The position numbers and the translations under genes were made by a program. A DNA stretch of 64,000 nt from Hypericum androsaemum (Eukaryota > Streptophyta > Magnoliopsida > Malpighiales > Hypericaceae): contig OZ023195.1 of the NCBI GenBank assembly GCA_963995505.1, positions 5,104,109 through 5,168,108 on the forward strand, in the 5' to 3' direction. A model generated the notes under the pieces. It was not told where the DNA came from, made no database searches, and saw only the letters and a list, made by a program, of their open reading frames with translations. Positions 20,941 to 33,468 of this stretch are shown here, piece by piece (the stretch's first letter is position 1; the number at the start of each line of letters is the position of its first letter).

Positions 20941-21270
20941 TTGATGGCTACTGGAGACAGGTATCTGAACTTCTGTGCAACTGAACTTCGACAAAAGGTT
21001 CTGAAGCGCCGTTTGCCGCTGCGTGTGCCTAAGGATGACACGTACGTCATCGTTGAGCACATTGAGGCTGTTCACCGGGAGATGCAAAAGTGCATCTGGG
21101 CCGGAGGTTACGATCATGGAGAGGACTGGCCTTCTATGTTTCGAGACCTCCTGGTCACGATGAAAATTCGAGAAGATATGTGTGTCTTCTCGGCACCCGA
21201 GTTCAATACCCATAGAGATGCCCTCTATGGTTTGATCCATTATCTTGAGGATAAGGGTCTTCGCAGATAA
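20941..21270 (+). CDS. Extra ORF in the Copia leader, function unknown
   Basis: An open frame of about 110 codons (from MATGDRYLNF; a longer form starts at 20923) between the primer-binding site and gag. It ends LEDKGLRR, TAA. It is free of stops while the polyprotein of the same element is not, has ordinary amino-acid composition (RRLPLRVPKDD, IWAGGYDHGEDWPSMFRDLL) and shares no motif with gag, protease, integrase or RT. Copia elements normally place gag close to the primer-binding site. It may be a captured host exon or an element-specific accessory gene. Confidence 0.45.
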   Translation: MMATGDRYLNFCATELRQKVLKRRLPLRVPKDDTYVIVEHIEAVHREMQKCIWAGGYDHGEDWPSMFRDLLVTMKIREDMCVFSAPEFNTHRDALYGLIHYLEDKGLRR

Positions 21271-21885
21271 ATGATACCTTCTCCTGTTCTGGAGCTGCGA
21301 AGCGGTTTAATTTTGAACCGCTACCTCGCTAAGGAATACCATTACAGTTTTTCTCTGCTCCTGATCATATGGATCATGGATTCAATTCCAGTTCCGGTGA
21401 TAACCTTGGAACTTCTCACCGGATCGTCCTCGCACCCGGTCCCCGGAGGATCGTCCTCGGAACCGGATCCAGATATGTATCTGAATTCACCCACCGGATC
21501 GCCTGGACATCCGATTCCCGTGTGATTACATGTTTAACTGTCCCCATGTACATATGTTATTTTTGGGGATTTTGTACAATAGGTTGAGACCTTGTCTGGG
21601 TTTTTTGTACATGTGTGTATAAGCTCAGGATGTACAAATGCATGTAATTAAATAAAAATGTTTGTTTACTTACTTCCACTTGAATTTACTATCAATGAAC
21701 TTTAAACGGTTGAAGTTTAAGATTAATACTGAATAGTGAGGGGAAGCATGCCCGCGACCCACTTCGATTTTGAGATTAATCAAGAACTTCATATCGTTAA
21801 AAAGTTATGAGTGAATAGTAAATTGTATCATATTGCCAAATCAAACTTCTAATATGTTCTCATATTAAAAAATCCCTATAGAGAT

Positions 21886-24659
21886 GTCAGTTGCTTCTAG
21901 ATCCATCATAGCTAAGTTAAACCGTGAGTTAAAACTCAACGGTGAAAACTATGAGAATTGGAGCATGAAAATCCAATATGTGCTTGAAGAACAAGAGGTT
22001 CTATAGCACATACATGTGATAATGGATGAGCCTGAAGAAGGCACAACTGCACAACATAAGCGAAATAAGGAAGCTTATGTTATTTGGAAGAGGAAGAACA
22101 CTACTGCTCGATTGATTTTGCTGAGTTCAATGATGGATGATATCACCAGACAATTTCGCGTGCATGACAACGCGAAAGAGTTATGGGATGCTCTCAAACT
22201 AAAATTCAGAAAGCTTTCAGTGTCAAAGCTGCGTGCTTTGACCATAAGGTTTGACACCTTTAAAAAGCGTCCGGAGGTTCCCATGAGGAAACACTTGAGA
22301 GTGATGTCCAATATGATCAGTGAACTGGCAGAGGCTGGTCACATACTCAGTAACGAGCAGCAGATTCAAGCTGTCATCCGTTCTCTACCACCAAGTTGGG
22401 AACAGATGAAGATGAATCTGACCCATTCCGATCATTTGGTAACATTTGATGATGTTGCCAGACACCTTGAGCTGGAGGAAGATCGCCTCCTAGCTATGAA
22501 ATCCCACCCTGAAGCCCATTCGATTTGTTCGATTGGGAGTGGTGGGAAAAGGAAAAAAGGTAAAGGAAAGGGTAAGTGTAAACAAACTCCAAAGGATGAA
22601 AACCATGGATCCAAGTTGAATGGCTCCAAGGTTAAAAAGAACAAGGGGTTTAACATTTCAAAAGTGAAATATTTTAACTGTCAACAGAAGGGACATTTTG
22701 CAAAAGATTGTAAAATGCCCAAGCAGGTACATCTAAACTCAAGTGTGAGTGAATTGTATGTATCCTCTTGTACCCTTCTATCTGAATCACATTCTATGTG
22801 GGTGATTGATTCAGGAGCGACAGACCACATAGCAAGAGACCGTTGTTCGTTCGTTGAGTACAGGCGATTGCCGGCTGGAGCAAAAACTATTTTTGTTGGT
22901 AACAACTCGTGCGTGGATGTGAAAGGCCTGGGCACTTATAGATTACACCTTCGTGGTGGACGTGCTCTTCTTTTACATGACGTGTTGTTTGCTCCAGACA
23001 TACGAAGGAACCTGATCTCTGTTTCAGCCTTAATGTCTTTAGGTTTTCAGTTGTCATTTGAGGACGACACCGTTAGATTGTTTTTGGATGATGCCTATTT
23101 TGGCCTTGGATATATATCGGAAGGTTTTTTGATTCTGGATATTGATCCTTATGAAAGCTTTTCTTTTGTCACTAGTTCAAATTCATCAGAGGATGATATT
23201 AAACTATGGCATTCTAGACTCGGCCACATCGGTCAGGATCGTTTAAACCGTCTAGCTAAGGCAGGACTGCTGGGCAATATAGAGAAATCTATATTACCTA
23301 GTTGCGCATCCTGTCTAGAAGGGAAAAGCACTAGGAAACCTTTTGGTACTGGGGCTAGAGCCAAATTTCCACTACAGTTAGTCCATTCTGACATATGTGG
23401 TCCAATGAATGTGAGGGCAAGGCATGGAGCATATTACTTCATCACCTTCATTGACGACTATACAAGATATGGTCTGATATATTTGATTTCTCACAAGTCT
23501 GAAGCCTTAAACTGCTTCAAGACATACATGAGTTTTGTTGAGAATCAGAAAGATAGAAAGATAAAGGCCTTAAGAACTGATCGTGGCCGCGAATATCTTT
23601 CTGATGAGTTCAAAGCTCTATGCATTGAAAAAGGGATTGAACATCAGTTGTCCATTCCCTATACACCTCAGCAAAATGGAGTTGCTGAAAGAAGGAATAG
23701 AACCCTTCTTGATATGGTTAGATCGATGATGGCAGAGTCAAGTTTACCTATATCATTTTATGGAGATGCGCTCCTAACTGCCGCATACGTTCTAAACCGT
23801 GTTCCCTCTAAGTCTGTTACAGCCACTCCTTATGAAATGTAGACAGATCGGAAGCCCGATTTATCCTATTTTAAGCCATGGGGGTGTGCGTCATATGTTC
23901 ATTCTACCTCAAGTACTTTCGGTAAATTAGGACCGAGAGGTAGAAAAAGTATCTTTATAAGATACCCAGAGGTATCTAAAGGGTACGTGTTCGTGGGTGA
24001 ACTGGATAATGGACAAGTAACAGAATTTGAATCACGTGATGTCACATTTTTGGAAAATGAATTTCCAAAGTTGGGAGAGGTTTGTAATGACCTTACCCTT
24101 TATGAGACAAATGAACCAGAGTCATCTGGATCACTTCTTCCGAGTGGGAGAATTGAGGAGGAAGATAGAGATTTTTCAACTCAAAATGATCCGAAAGGTC
24201 GTGATCTGAGTCCTGACAGGGAGGTAATTCCTTATTCCAGTGGGAGTACAGTATTTCCACCCAGTGGGAGTACGATTCCTGGATATGATGAATATATGAG
24301 AGATGTTTATCAAAACCGAGAATACCGTAGGTCTACCAGAACTAGCATACCACGCCGATGATTTGACATCGAAGGTGAGGCTAATGCATTCTTGGTATCA
24401 CTAAAGAAATTTGGTGGTCCAAGTGAAATTCTTCTGGCCATCCTGCAGGATGAAGATGAACCTAAAAATATATCTGGAGTATTGCCATCTCCAAAACGTG
24501 ATGAATGAATGAATGCAATGGAAGAAGAAATGTCTTCTATGATCAAAAACCAGGTTTGGGATCTGGTTGACCTACCTAAGGGGCGTAGGGCAATTGGGAA
24601 TAAGTGGATTCTCAAAATCAAGCGTAATGCAGATGGCAGTATCAAAAGATACAAAGCAC
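21886..24659 (+). pseudogene. Copia gag-protease-integrase-(RT start), broken
   Basis: Gag starts at the ATG at 21886 (MSVASRSIIAKLNRELKLNG) and meets a stop at about 22003, then continues in frame from 22004. Landmarks in order: gag core, a zinc knuckle whose first cysteine is Tyr (YFNCQQKGHFAKDC), protease WVIDSGATDHI, integrase zinc site and DDE core (LVHSDICGP, FIDDYTRYG, QQNGVAERRNRTLLD), a stop at about 23840, a hinge with repeats of SSGST/PSGST, a stop near 24360, then the RT start (W-x-LVDLPKGRRAIGNKW). Coding similarity ends at 24659, where foreign DNA begins. At least three stops make it non-functional. Confidence 0.93.
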
Positions 24660-26073
24660 ATTCTAGGTTCACAAGGACTAAGTTCTAGGCCGCAAACTCG
24701 ACTTCACCACTAGTATAGGACTAAATGAGAAGGTTTTGTCAAGTCTAAACACACAAACTATTAGTAGAAATAACACTACTACTAAATAAGATGATTTTAC
24801 AAATAAAATAAGAGTGAGCAAGGTACCAATGACAAACTAAATAACCAAATGGCTTATGGGGTTTATTAAGTTCATGACATGGTCCGGATGTTTCGAAGGC
24901 AACTAATCAACGCTCTCGCGACAAACTAGTCTAAATTGATTCTTAACTAGACTTAGATGAACTAACCACGCTCTCGCGACAAATTAGCCATCTAATCTAA
25001 CTAAACACCAACTATAATCACCATCCTTTGGACAACTAGTCACCTAAGGTGATCTCTCATCAATAGGTGTCTACTCAACTAGTTAAATGGTCTGTTAATC
25101 CTAACCCCTCTCGGCGATTAACATTAACCGTGTTTATAATCAAGGTGATCAATCAAGAATAAGCATTAAACTCAATAACTAGTTCACAAACCTTAGCATT
25201 TTAACCCCACAAAACCATTGGCTAAATAGATGCCATCAAGGCACCAAACCCACTAAACAACTACTCACACATATCAACTACACAACTAAACACATCCATT
25301 AAATGAAGCAAGTAAAGCATAAACATAAAAGAGAGGGTTAGAGAAAGCTCAAGATGATCTTCAAGCTTCCAAAAGTTCTCCTTCAAGTTCTCTACAAACT
25401 CCAACAATGGTGAGCCAAGTTCTCTTCCAAAACTAAGAGTTAGTGGAGAGTTGTTACCAAAAATATCTAATAATCCTTCTAAAATATCTCTCTCCCTTAA
25501 AATATCTAAGCAAAGGCTTATATACAAGATTTAACCCCCCCAAAATGTCTCAGCCATGAAATTATAGTTAAAGCCCAAAATGGGCCCAAAACAAGTCTTC
25601 AAATTCGGCCCACTTGTGATGAAATCTTGAATGAATTGGACTACAACATTAAATCCAGCGTTCTCCCCTCTTAGACTCCGAATTTGAAGAAGACCATTAG
25701 AGACAAAGTTGTAGCCCGGATGTCTTCTTTCCAGAGCCATCTCACTCGTCTCCATCGGACTTCGGATGAGAAAGTTATCAGCATTGGAGTCGCAAGAGGT
25801 CCACCTTGCCCACGTCTTCGAGGTCTCGATTAAGCGTCCTTCCTCCCGGCAAATCAAATCGCATACGATGACCCAAGGTGACTTCACTTCCTCCACTTCA
25901 CCTCACCAAATCTCCTAGCATGAAGAAAACACAATAAAAACATAAGACTACACTAAAAACAAATAATGCACGAAAAATGACATTACGACAACGAAGAACA
26001 AACAAAAGCAATAGAAACAACGGTAAATCTACTCTAAAATAAACACAAAAGATGAGTGTTTCCACACTCATCA
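24660..26073 (-). mobile_element. Foreign 1.4-kb insertion inside Copia RT, probably a solo LTR
   Basis: Read on the minus strand it begins TGATGAGTGTGGAAACACTC, with a self-complementary first 20 bases, and contains a 121-codon open frame at 25531-25896. Structure and start (TG) fit an LTR of another family, but a clean CA end and a target duplication are not seen. About 65-70 codons of the Copia RT core that should lie here are missing. So the insertion came with, or was followed by, a deletion. Confidence 0.5.
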
Positions 26074-27242
26074 GGCTACATTCAAAAAGGCTGCGAACAC
26101 AAAGTTTGCAAATTGAATAGATCAATTTATGGCCTTAAGCAGTCGTCTAGACAGTGGTATATTCGCTTTCATAATACGATCATGCAGCATGATTTTATAA
26201 TGATAGACGAAGATCACTGGGTGTATGTTAAGCGACCGGGAAAGAAGTTTGTTATCATCACTTTGTATGTTGATGACATACTTTTAGCTGGAAATGACAT
26301 GGGATTTCTTGTCGAAATCAAAGATTGGTTATCTCCAACTTTGAAATGAAAGACATGGGTGAAGCAGATTACATACTCGGAGTTAAGATTTCGAGGAATC
26401 GTTCGAAAAGAATAGTGTCTCTTTCACAAGAGACATATATTCGCAAAGTAGTAGAACGTTTCAATTGTGATCACAGTAACCTAAAATACGTCCCATTGGT
26501 TAAAGGTCATAATTTGTGTAAGGACATGTGCCCAAAAACAGCTAACCAATATATGGACATGGAGAAAATTCCTTATGCCAATGCAGTTGGATGCCTGATG
26601 TATGCAATGTTGTGTACCAGACCCGATATTTGCTATGTTGTTGGGATAGCAAGCAGATATCAGTCTGATCCAGGCAATGCTCACTGGAAGGTTGTCAAAG
26701 GGATTTTGAAATATTTGAACACTACTGCAGAATACTCCTTGTGCTATCAAGGCCGTGACCTGATAATGAGTGGCTATACTGATGCTGATTGGGGAGGCGA
26801 TGTGGACAAGAAAAAGTCTACATCTGGATTTGTTTTCTTGTTGAACGGGGGTGCTATCTCATGGAGCAGTAAGAAGCAAACATGCGTATCCCTGTCAACA
26901 ATGGAAGCAGAATATGTAGCTTCAGCTCATGCTGCACAAGAAGCAGTATGGTTGAAGAGATTCTTAAGCCATCTCTCCCTAATCAACTCGACGGAGCCCG
27001 TGAGTCTATTCTGCGACAACCATGCATCTATAGCATATGCTAAGGATCCTAGATTCCATAGCAGAGCTAAGCATATAGATATTAAATTTCACTTTGTTAG
27101 AAATTTAATAAAATATAAAGAACTGTGTATGAAATACATATCTACACGAGATATGGCCGCAGATCCGATGACTAAAGCATTACCTCAAGAAGTGTTCGAG
27201 AGATATGTTAAGTCATTGGGTTTACGACGGTTTTATTTGTAA
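26074..27242 (+). pseudogene. Copia RT (YVDD) and RNase H, 3' part
   Basis: Resumes with GYIQKGCEHKVCKLNRSIYG, then the RT catalytic box ITLYVDDILLAGND. A frame change follows near 26330 (the first frame stops; the second continues VISNFEMKDMGEADYILGVK). RNase H is complete: TDADWGG, STMEAEYVA, DNHASIAYAKDP, H-x-R-x-KHIDIKFHFVR. The stop is at 27240. Together with the 21886-24659 piece, this is one degraded polyprotein. Confidence 0.93.
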
Positions 27243-28175
27243 TCCAATTAGTTGAAATAAAGAAATTTTGTTTGGCAATATGAGTTAAATGTGAAACATG
27301 TCGGACAGAAAAGTAGCCCACTCACACGGGTGTTTACCTCAGTGGGAGTTAATAAGTTGATTCCTAGCTGAGATGAGGCAGTTATTGGACATACATAAGT
27401 GCATGTCCTATGACAGAATGCCGTCTTGCTCAAGAGCAAGTTTCCTTATGGGGTGCAGGAATAAGTTGCTGCATTTGAATTTTCTACAATCCATATGATA
27501 AGATATAAGTGGAACTTATCATACTGTCTGTCCTATTAGCCTAGAGTTAAGCTAAGGCTGATACTCTAGTATGGTGTTAAATGACACGTGTTTCTTTAAG
27601 AAGGAATGTACACCGTAACACATGATCAGTATCATGTGTGCTACTCGACCACTAGATGAGATGAAAATGTTGAGTGATTTCACAATCCCTGGTGTGAGAC
27701 CAATTTTCGAGAACTGTGGTTCCCGAAACCTACCCTTAAGATCCTAAACATATTCTGAAAGTATGATCCAGTGCTGCTAGCTTGGAAAGTTCATGAAAAA
27801 GTTATGACATAGTGATTCGACCTGGCAGGGCTGACCAGAAAAGCAGGATGTATCATTATGAAAGGAATATAGTTAAGGGAGAAGGAGCTCTGTTCATCAC
27901 ATTCTGAGTTTCGTGGTTCAGGTGCACCAATTGTATTGAAAAGTACAATAGTGAAAACGAATATAATTGTTTGAAATCACTTATGTGAACAATGGAATGT
28001 GACATGAGTCCTGGGGTAATAGCATACATTACACAAGAAGGTTGTCGAGATGCTACTATTCAAGTAGCCTGAGTGTCTATGCACTTGAATTTGGCTTAAC
28101 ATACTCGACGTGTGCTGGTCGCACAAAATCCTTTAAAGAAATCTGACAATTGTTGATCAAGGTCAATAATAATTG

Positions 28176-28184
28176 AGTGGGAGA
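28176..28184 (+). other. Polypurine tract of the Copia element
   Basis: AGTGGGAGA, immediately before the TG of the 3' LTR: the expected plus-strand primer site. Confidence 0.75.
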
Positions 28185-28814
28185 TGTTGGACCTTGGGCC
28201 CATCAGGCAATTATTATTGTGCCTGATTGGGCCCAGGTCCATCAGGCCCAAAAAGTTGGGTTGGATGGGCCGGTCAACCCACGTAGCACGTCCACGTGGC
28301 GGACATGTGGCCGAGTGTCGCCACGTGGCGTGCCACATGGCAAAGCTATGAGTAGCTTCGCCGCGTAGCATGTCACGTGGCAAAGCTATGAGTAGATTCG
28401 CCGCGTGGCAGACACGTGGCACGCCAGCGTGCCACGTGGCAAAGCTATGAGTAGCTTCGCCGCGTGGCATGCCACGTGGCAGGCACGTGGCACGTTTTGA
28501 TTGGCCGGACTTTCCTATAAAAGGTGAAATCCGGCTGAACCAAAATGATACTTTGCCAACAACCACTCAATAAGAAAGGAAAATTCCGGATTAGTTCCTG
28601 AATTTTGATCAGATTTTCAATAGAGGAAATCTCGTGAAAATCAATTACGAATCCGTTCAAACGTGATCGTAATTCGACTAGCACGAAGACATTGTGAACC
28701 CGAGCCTGTGGACCTCTTGCTTCAACAAGTAAGTGATTTATTATTAACGAATTAGTTTGTTAATTATCCGGGTTTAACACGTAATTACTCGCTAATTACG
28801 CATCGAAACCTTCA
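28185..28814 (+). repeat. Copia 3' LTR (630 bp)
   Basis: Same ends as the 5' LTR, but 112 bp longer. It has an extra gcaattattattgtgcctgat segment near the start and three copies of the ctatgagtag unit (28346, 28386, 28445), with seven CACGTG motifs. TATA box at 28515-28523. Confidence 0.95.
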
Positions 28815-28819
28815 TTTTG
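28815..28819. repeat. Copia target-site duplication, right copy
   Basis: TTTTG, directly after the 3' LTR; identical to 19278-19282. Confidence 0.9.
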
Positions 28820-29930
28820 CTTTCTTGTTTGCAATTGAAATTTTTGGTTACTCAACATTTAGAGCTATTTCGATTATACAAAAACGTAAAAATAGTTTTA
28901 TAATGTTTGAAAAAATTAATTAATCAGAATAATTTAATATTATTTAGTGCTTCATGTTTTATAAGTCAAGTTATTAGTCCTTAAATCCAAAGACTTTATT
29001 TAAATTGTTAAAAATATCTATGACTTCATCCGAAGTTACAAACTTGTCATTTAATATACTACTTCAGTTTTCTTAAGTCAATTTCTTAGCATTTTTAAAA
29101 TTTTATCTTTTATCGTTGTTCCTGGACATCTTCCCCTTTTAGGATTTGAAGACATTAACCTGCAAATTAAGCCGGGAGATCGGACGGACTTCGTTAGGCT
29201 GAGAGATGCAAAGGGCTGGGTTTGTGTTAGAGACGGATTGGGTTAAAGCTAACGAGAATGTGCCAAGTCTGTTTTTATTTCGGCTATTGATCAAAAGTCG
29301 GCAATACATTTGTAATTCCTCGTGTTCTTGGAAGGGAAAATTGGACAACTAAATAAGGGGGAAGATTTGAAAATCCTATACTTTGACTTAAAGAAACGGA
29401 AGCAAGGAGGGGCGTGACATAAAATGTCTTAAATATTATATGCTTCAAACTCTATTATATATTATGGTATAAAAATTTATCTAAAAAAATTTAATATACT
29501 TTAAAAAGAAAATACTTGCAAGGAAATTTTTTATTAAAGGACAAGTTTGTAAGTTGATGAGAGATATTTTCGGCAATTTAAATAGTGTATTTAATTTCAA
29601 ATTATTTAATTTATAAAATATCAAAGACTAAACAATATTAAAATATTTTGATCGATTAATTTTCTCAATCAAAGATCTACGAATATTTTACCTTTAAAAC
29701 ATCATTTCTACGTAGCTTTTCATGGGGCTTCCAATTAGTTAGTTTGGTAGCTTCTTGGGATTTCTAATTAATTAAGCTATGGTTATGTGTCATCGCTTAA
29801 TTTATTCCTTACTTTTTTGGTCCTTGCTTTATCTTACACTTTTTTGGTCCTTGCCAGCATAACTACTATAATACCCTTACACTATTAAAATATTACAATC
29901 TTACCTAGTTATTTTTATCTCCTACACTAC
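28820..29930. other. AT-rich flank, nothing recognised
   Basis: Continuation of the DNA left of 19278. A small open frame at 29139-29348 (minus) matches nothing I know. The last about 100 bases lead into the promoter of the gene at 29940. Confidence 0.4.
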
Positions 29931-29939
29931 CACTTGCAC

Positions 29940-30102
29940 TCCTTCGACAGAGCCCCTCCCTTCCGCTCCTTACTCGCTCCTTAAACAAAAAAAAAACTCC
30001 TTACTCGCCGGCGACTTTCCCCCTTCGACCGAGCTCTCCCTTCCACTCCTGACTCCCCGGCGACCTTCCTTTCTCGCCGGAGACCTGTACCACAGACCTT
30101 CG
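29940..30102 (+). other. Probable 5' UTR exon of the 278-aa gene
   Basis: Pyrimidine-rich, repeated ctcgccgg units, ending in a consensus donor (TTCG/gtaagtct) at 30102/30103. It is followed by a long T-rich intron-like stretch without coding potential, up to the first coding exon at 32383. Exon joining is inferred from position only. Alternative small exons around 31569-31620 cannot be excluded. Confidence 0.35.
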
Positions 30103-32382
30103 GTAAGTCTCTGACCCCTTTCCCATCTTTTCAATGTTAGGGTTTTAGTGATTATTTGTAATTTTTTCATTTTCTAGTTCTGGGTTAGGGGTTTCGATTC
30201 CTCTTTGTTTTGATGTCCTTCTTGAGCTATGGTGTGTTGTGCCTATTTTCGTGTGATCTCTATTTTTTGTTTGCTTCATTCGTGTGATCTCTGTATTTTG
30301 ATGTCCTTCTCTGTTTTTTGTTTGATGTCCTTCTTGAGCTATGGTGTGTTGTGCCTTCTTGAGCTGTGTGATGGTGCTTCTTTGCTCTTTATTTTGATAT
30401 GGATTTGGAGGGGTATTTGGCTCTTGCATGTGTAGATGGTTTTGGATGGTCTTGGATGGTTTTGGAAGAACTGAAGTGGGTTTTCTTCGTTTGTAGGATC
30501 TCGGATGGGTTTTTTGATGTTATGTGAATGGTCTGAGTTTATCATGTTTCGTTTTCCATCTGGGTTTTGATTTTTCTTGGTTTACGATATGAGTTTTAGC
30601 CATACCACGAGATATATTATTCTTTGGTTTTAATTGCTCGTGTAACGATCTGGGTTTTGATTTTTAGCCACTCGTGTCGCTGAAATCTGGTCTATCTAGT
30701 TTGTTGGTGGCTTGTGAATTGGTAGATAAACAGAAAACCTGTAGCCTACAAGTTTTCACGCACTCACTCGAGACTTCTTGTTAGATTGATGGATGATTTC
30801 AGTGTTCGATGATTTGGTTTTCTCGTCAGTTCGTCTCTCCTTTTTCCAAGTTTGTATTTTTTTTCTCTGCGTTTTGGTTCTAGCAGGTCCTTGTCTTCTA
30901 CTAGTTGTAGTAGATTTTCTGGGATAGGTTGTTGAAATTGAGGTTTTTACTATTGAATAGATCTTCCCATCTTCTGATGGCTAATTGGTAATTGATTGTA
31001 GTTGCAAGTTCCCGTTGCAAGGGTTTTATTTAGCACTCTGTCTTTTGGTCAATTGATGTGGCTGCAAGGATAGATTGGTTTTGTTTATGTGCGGATCGGA
31101 GGTGCTGTTACTGATTCGTATCGTCTTGTATTATGGTTTCCGTATAATCTGTAGTAGAGTTCTAGGATGTGTACTTATATGAAAATTTTCTGGTTAGAGG
31201 CTTTCCTTTGGGTCGGACTGTTGTTGACTTTTCCCTTGTGGTTTGGTTATCTACAGTGCTGTTCGGTTTGGATGTGAATCACAGGTTGTAATTTTCTCAC
31301 CTGCTAGAACTGCTACCCAACCGGGGTCTTGGAAAGTTGGGAGGTGGAAGATCAGTTTCTTGTCGACGCAAAAATATATAATTCTTTTGTTTCTTTGCTT
31401 TTTCTGGGAGTTGAATCACCAAGCTCCTCATTACTCCTGCAGTTGGAATTTAGCCAGTAGTCAAGTAAGCACTTGAGTGCCATGAATAGGGCTTTCTCTA
31501 TAATAGTTTGTGTTAGTAAGATGCTGGCAGATTATAAGAGTTGTATTGACTATTTTATACCATTTAGGATGACATGGGTGGCCTGCATTACTTTTGCAGC
31601 TTCGTCATCTCCAAGCAAGTAAAACCCAAGTCCCGCTCTCTGGACCGGCCACCGGCGCACCTCCGTTCCTCCAGTAAGTTCGATTCTCTGGCCTCCCTCG
31701 TCGTTGCTTCCTCTTCGTTTTTGTCTAGCTCGTTAAATGGCTTCTTCCCAACCGTTGGTTTACCTGTCGAGGTTGAAAGTTTTGGACATTATCTGTTTTG
31801 CATTGCAAGAACTGATTTTTAGTTTATCAAGTGTACTGACTAGTGAGAACCAAGAAAACGGTTCCAGGTCTAAACATTGTAAAGACCCGCTTCTTTGCTG
31901 CTTTAAGCTTAAACTATTTCTCTCTTTTTTGTTTACTGATTTGAGTTGTATTTTCTTGTTTGATTTGTGTGTGTCTATGTTTGAAGATTAGGTTATGTGA
32001 GTTCCTTTCCTGACCAAGTTCCATTAACCATAGCAGGAAGCATTGTTGTGTAGTTTGGTTTGACACCTCTGCGGCTATTCTCTCTCCCCCTCCTTCCTTT
32101 ACCAGCGCCCACCTGTCCTCGCCCCTACCAGCCTCCAGGTAGTCCCTCACTCTCGTTCTTTCTCTTTCTCACTCGGTTTCTCTCCTCTTGCCTGCGTCTG
32201 CCTCTCGGCTCCTAACCAGTAAATGCTTCGTTTAATCGTTGAGAATCTTGGGACAGGCCATTGACAAATTGTTTGTTTGGTTAATTGATGATTTGTTGAT
32301 TTTAAATTCGAACCGGAAACTCCCCTACTAGCTAATGTGCATTTGAGCAAATATTTACTTGGGAGTTGTTTTTGCATCTCAG

Positions 32383-33468
32383 ATGGACGTATGTACATTA
32401 GAGGTCCATAACAGCATCAGTTACGATCTGAAGAAGTCAGATTTGATAGAGATAAGAGGAGGGTTATTCGTCGTACTAAGTGCTACAGGCCAGATGGCTA
32501 TCCGGTGAGTTATTTTTTATGTTGGCTAGTTTTTTTCCCTAACTTGTGTGCCCATTTTGTTTTGCTGTTGGTCGGCTTTTTGATTTTTTATTTTTCCATG
32601 TGCAGGTATGTTCTTTTCAAAGAACTAGACCCAAATGGTCCACTTAACCGTGAGATAGGCAATAGGGTGGCTAATTTGATCACAAGCATGTTCCTTCCCA
32701 CAAACATCCCTGCTGATGTTAACCATCTGATAGGGATATTGAGGAACCCAACATGGAGTGACGAAGATGGATTCCCTTGGTAATATTTAGTTGTATTCCA
32801 AATTATTTGTTCTTGTACTATTTATACTAATTAATTTATATTTCTTGCAGTCGCCTCGTTATGCAGCATCCCTGTCTTTGGAGAGCTGTTGAGGTCATTG
32901 GTTGTTTCCATGGGCTGATTACTATGCTGGCTCGTATTCCACGTTTGGAAAAGAAATTACTAGCAACAATGTTCGTTCCGGCTTCTTGCTTCCCTGTTGA
33001 TCGTGGATTAGGCTGGAAGGAGATAGTGACCTCCAACCTCGCATTTCAATCTCTGAATTTAAGTTATGCGTTTAAAAACACATCAGCAAGACGGAAGTAC
33101 ATAGAGCATCAGCAATTGAGAGCACTAAGAAGAACATACAATCTAACAGATGAACAGATCCGTTGTAATGAAAAGACGTGGGAAGTCTTTCATTTCATCC
33201 GCTGGCTTTTCGCTCATCTGCACGAGGACACATCGGAAACTAGTAAGGTGGTGACCATCCCTATCAATTGCAGATGGAATTCTAATTGTGTTGTCATTTA
33301 TCATGATTTTTTCCATCTTTGCAGCGAACTTCTATTTCTCTCTCCGAAGAAATCTATGTAGCAGTTCGGGTATTATTCCCGGCGTTTATTCCGGAATATA
33401 TTTATGCATGTTTTAGACATGGAAGTGGGGAAATTACTACTGCGATCTTCGACATGGTGGTCCGCTAG
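32383..33468 (+). CDS. Intact four-exon gene, 278 aa, family not recognised
   Basis: Coding exons 32383-32504, 32606-32779, 32851-33247 and 33325-33468. All junctions are GT..AG, phases agree (122, 174, 397 and 144 nt; total 837), and no stop interrupts the frame. The protein starts MDVCTLEVHNSISYDLKKSD. It has a hydrophobic LFVVLSATGQMA strand, a VANLITSMFLP helix, then a long basic helical region (RRKYIEHQQLRALRRTYNL) and an ISLSEEIYVAVRVLFPAFIP stretch, and ends AIFDMVVR. Intron 3 also stays open in frame, giving a shorter alternative C-terminus (KVVTIPINC...), so intron retention would still make protein. I see no signal peptide, zinc site or catalytic motif. It is the best-preserved conventional gene in the central spacer. 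Confidence 0.65.

Larger units (their letters stand above)
19283..28814 (+). mobile_element. Ty1/Copia LTR retrotransposon with TSD, 9.5 kb
   Basis: Complete structure: 5-bp target duplication TTTTG at 19278-19282 and 28815-28819, TG..CA LTRs at both ends, tRNA-iMet primer-binding site, a 2-kb leader, gag-protease-integrase-RT-RNase H order (integrase before RT, hence Copia), a 940-bp 3' non-coding stretch and a polypurine tract just before the 3' LTR. The polyprotein is broken by stops and by a foreign insertion, so the copy is defective. The intact target duplication means the two ends belong to one insertion. Confidence 0.96.
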
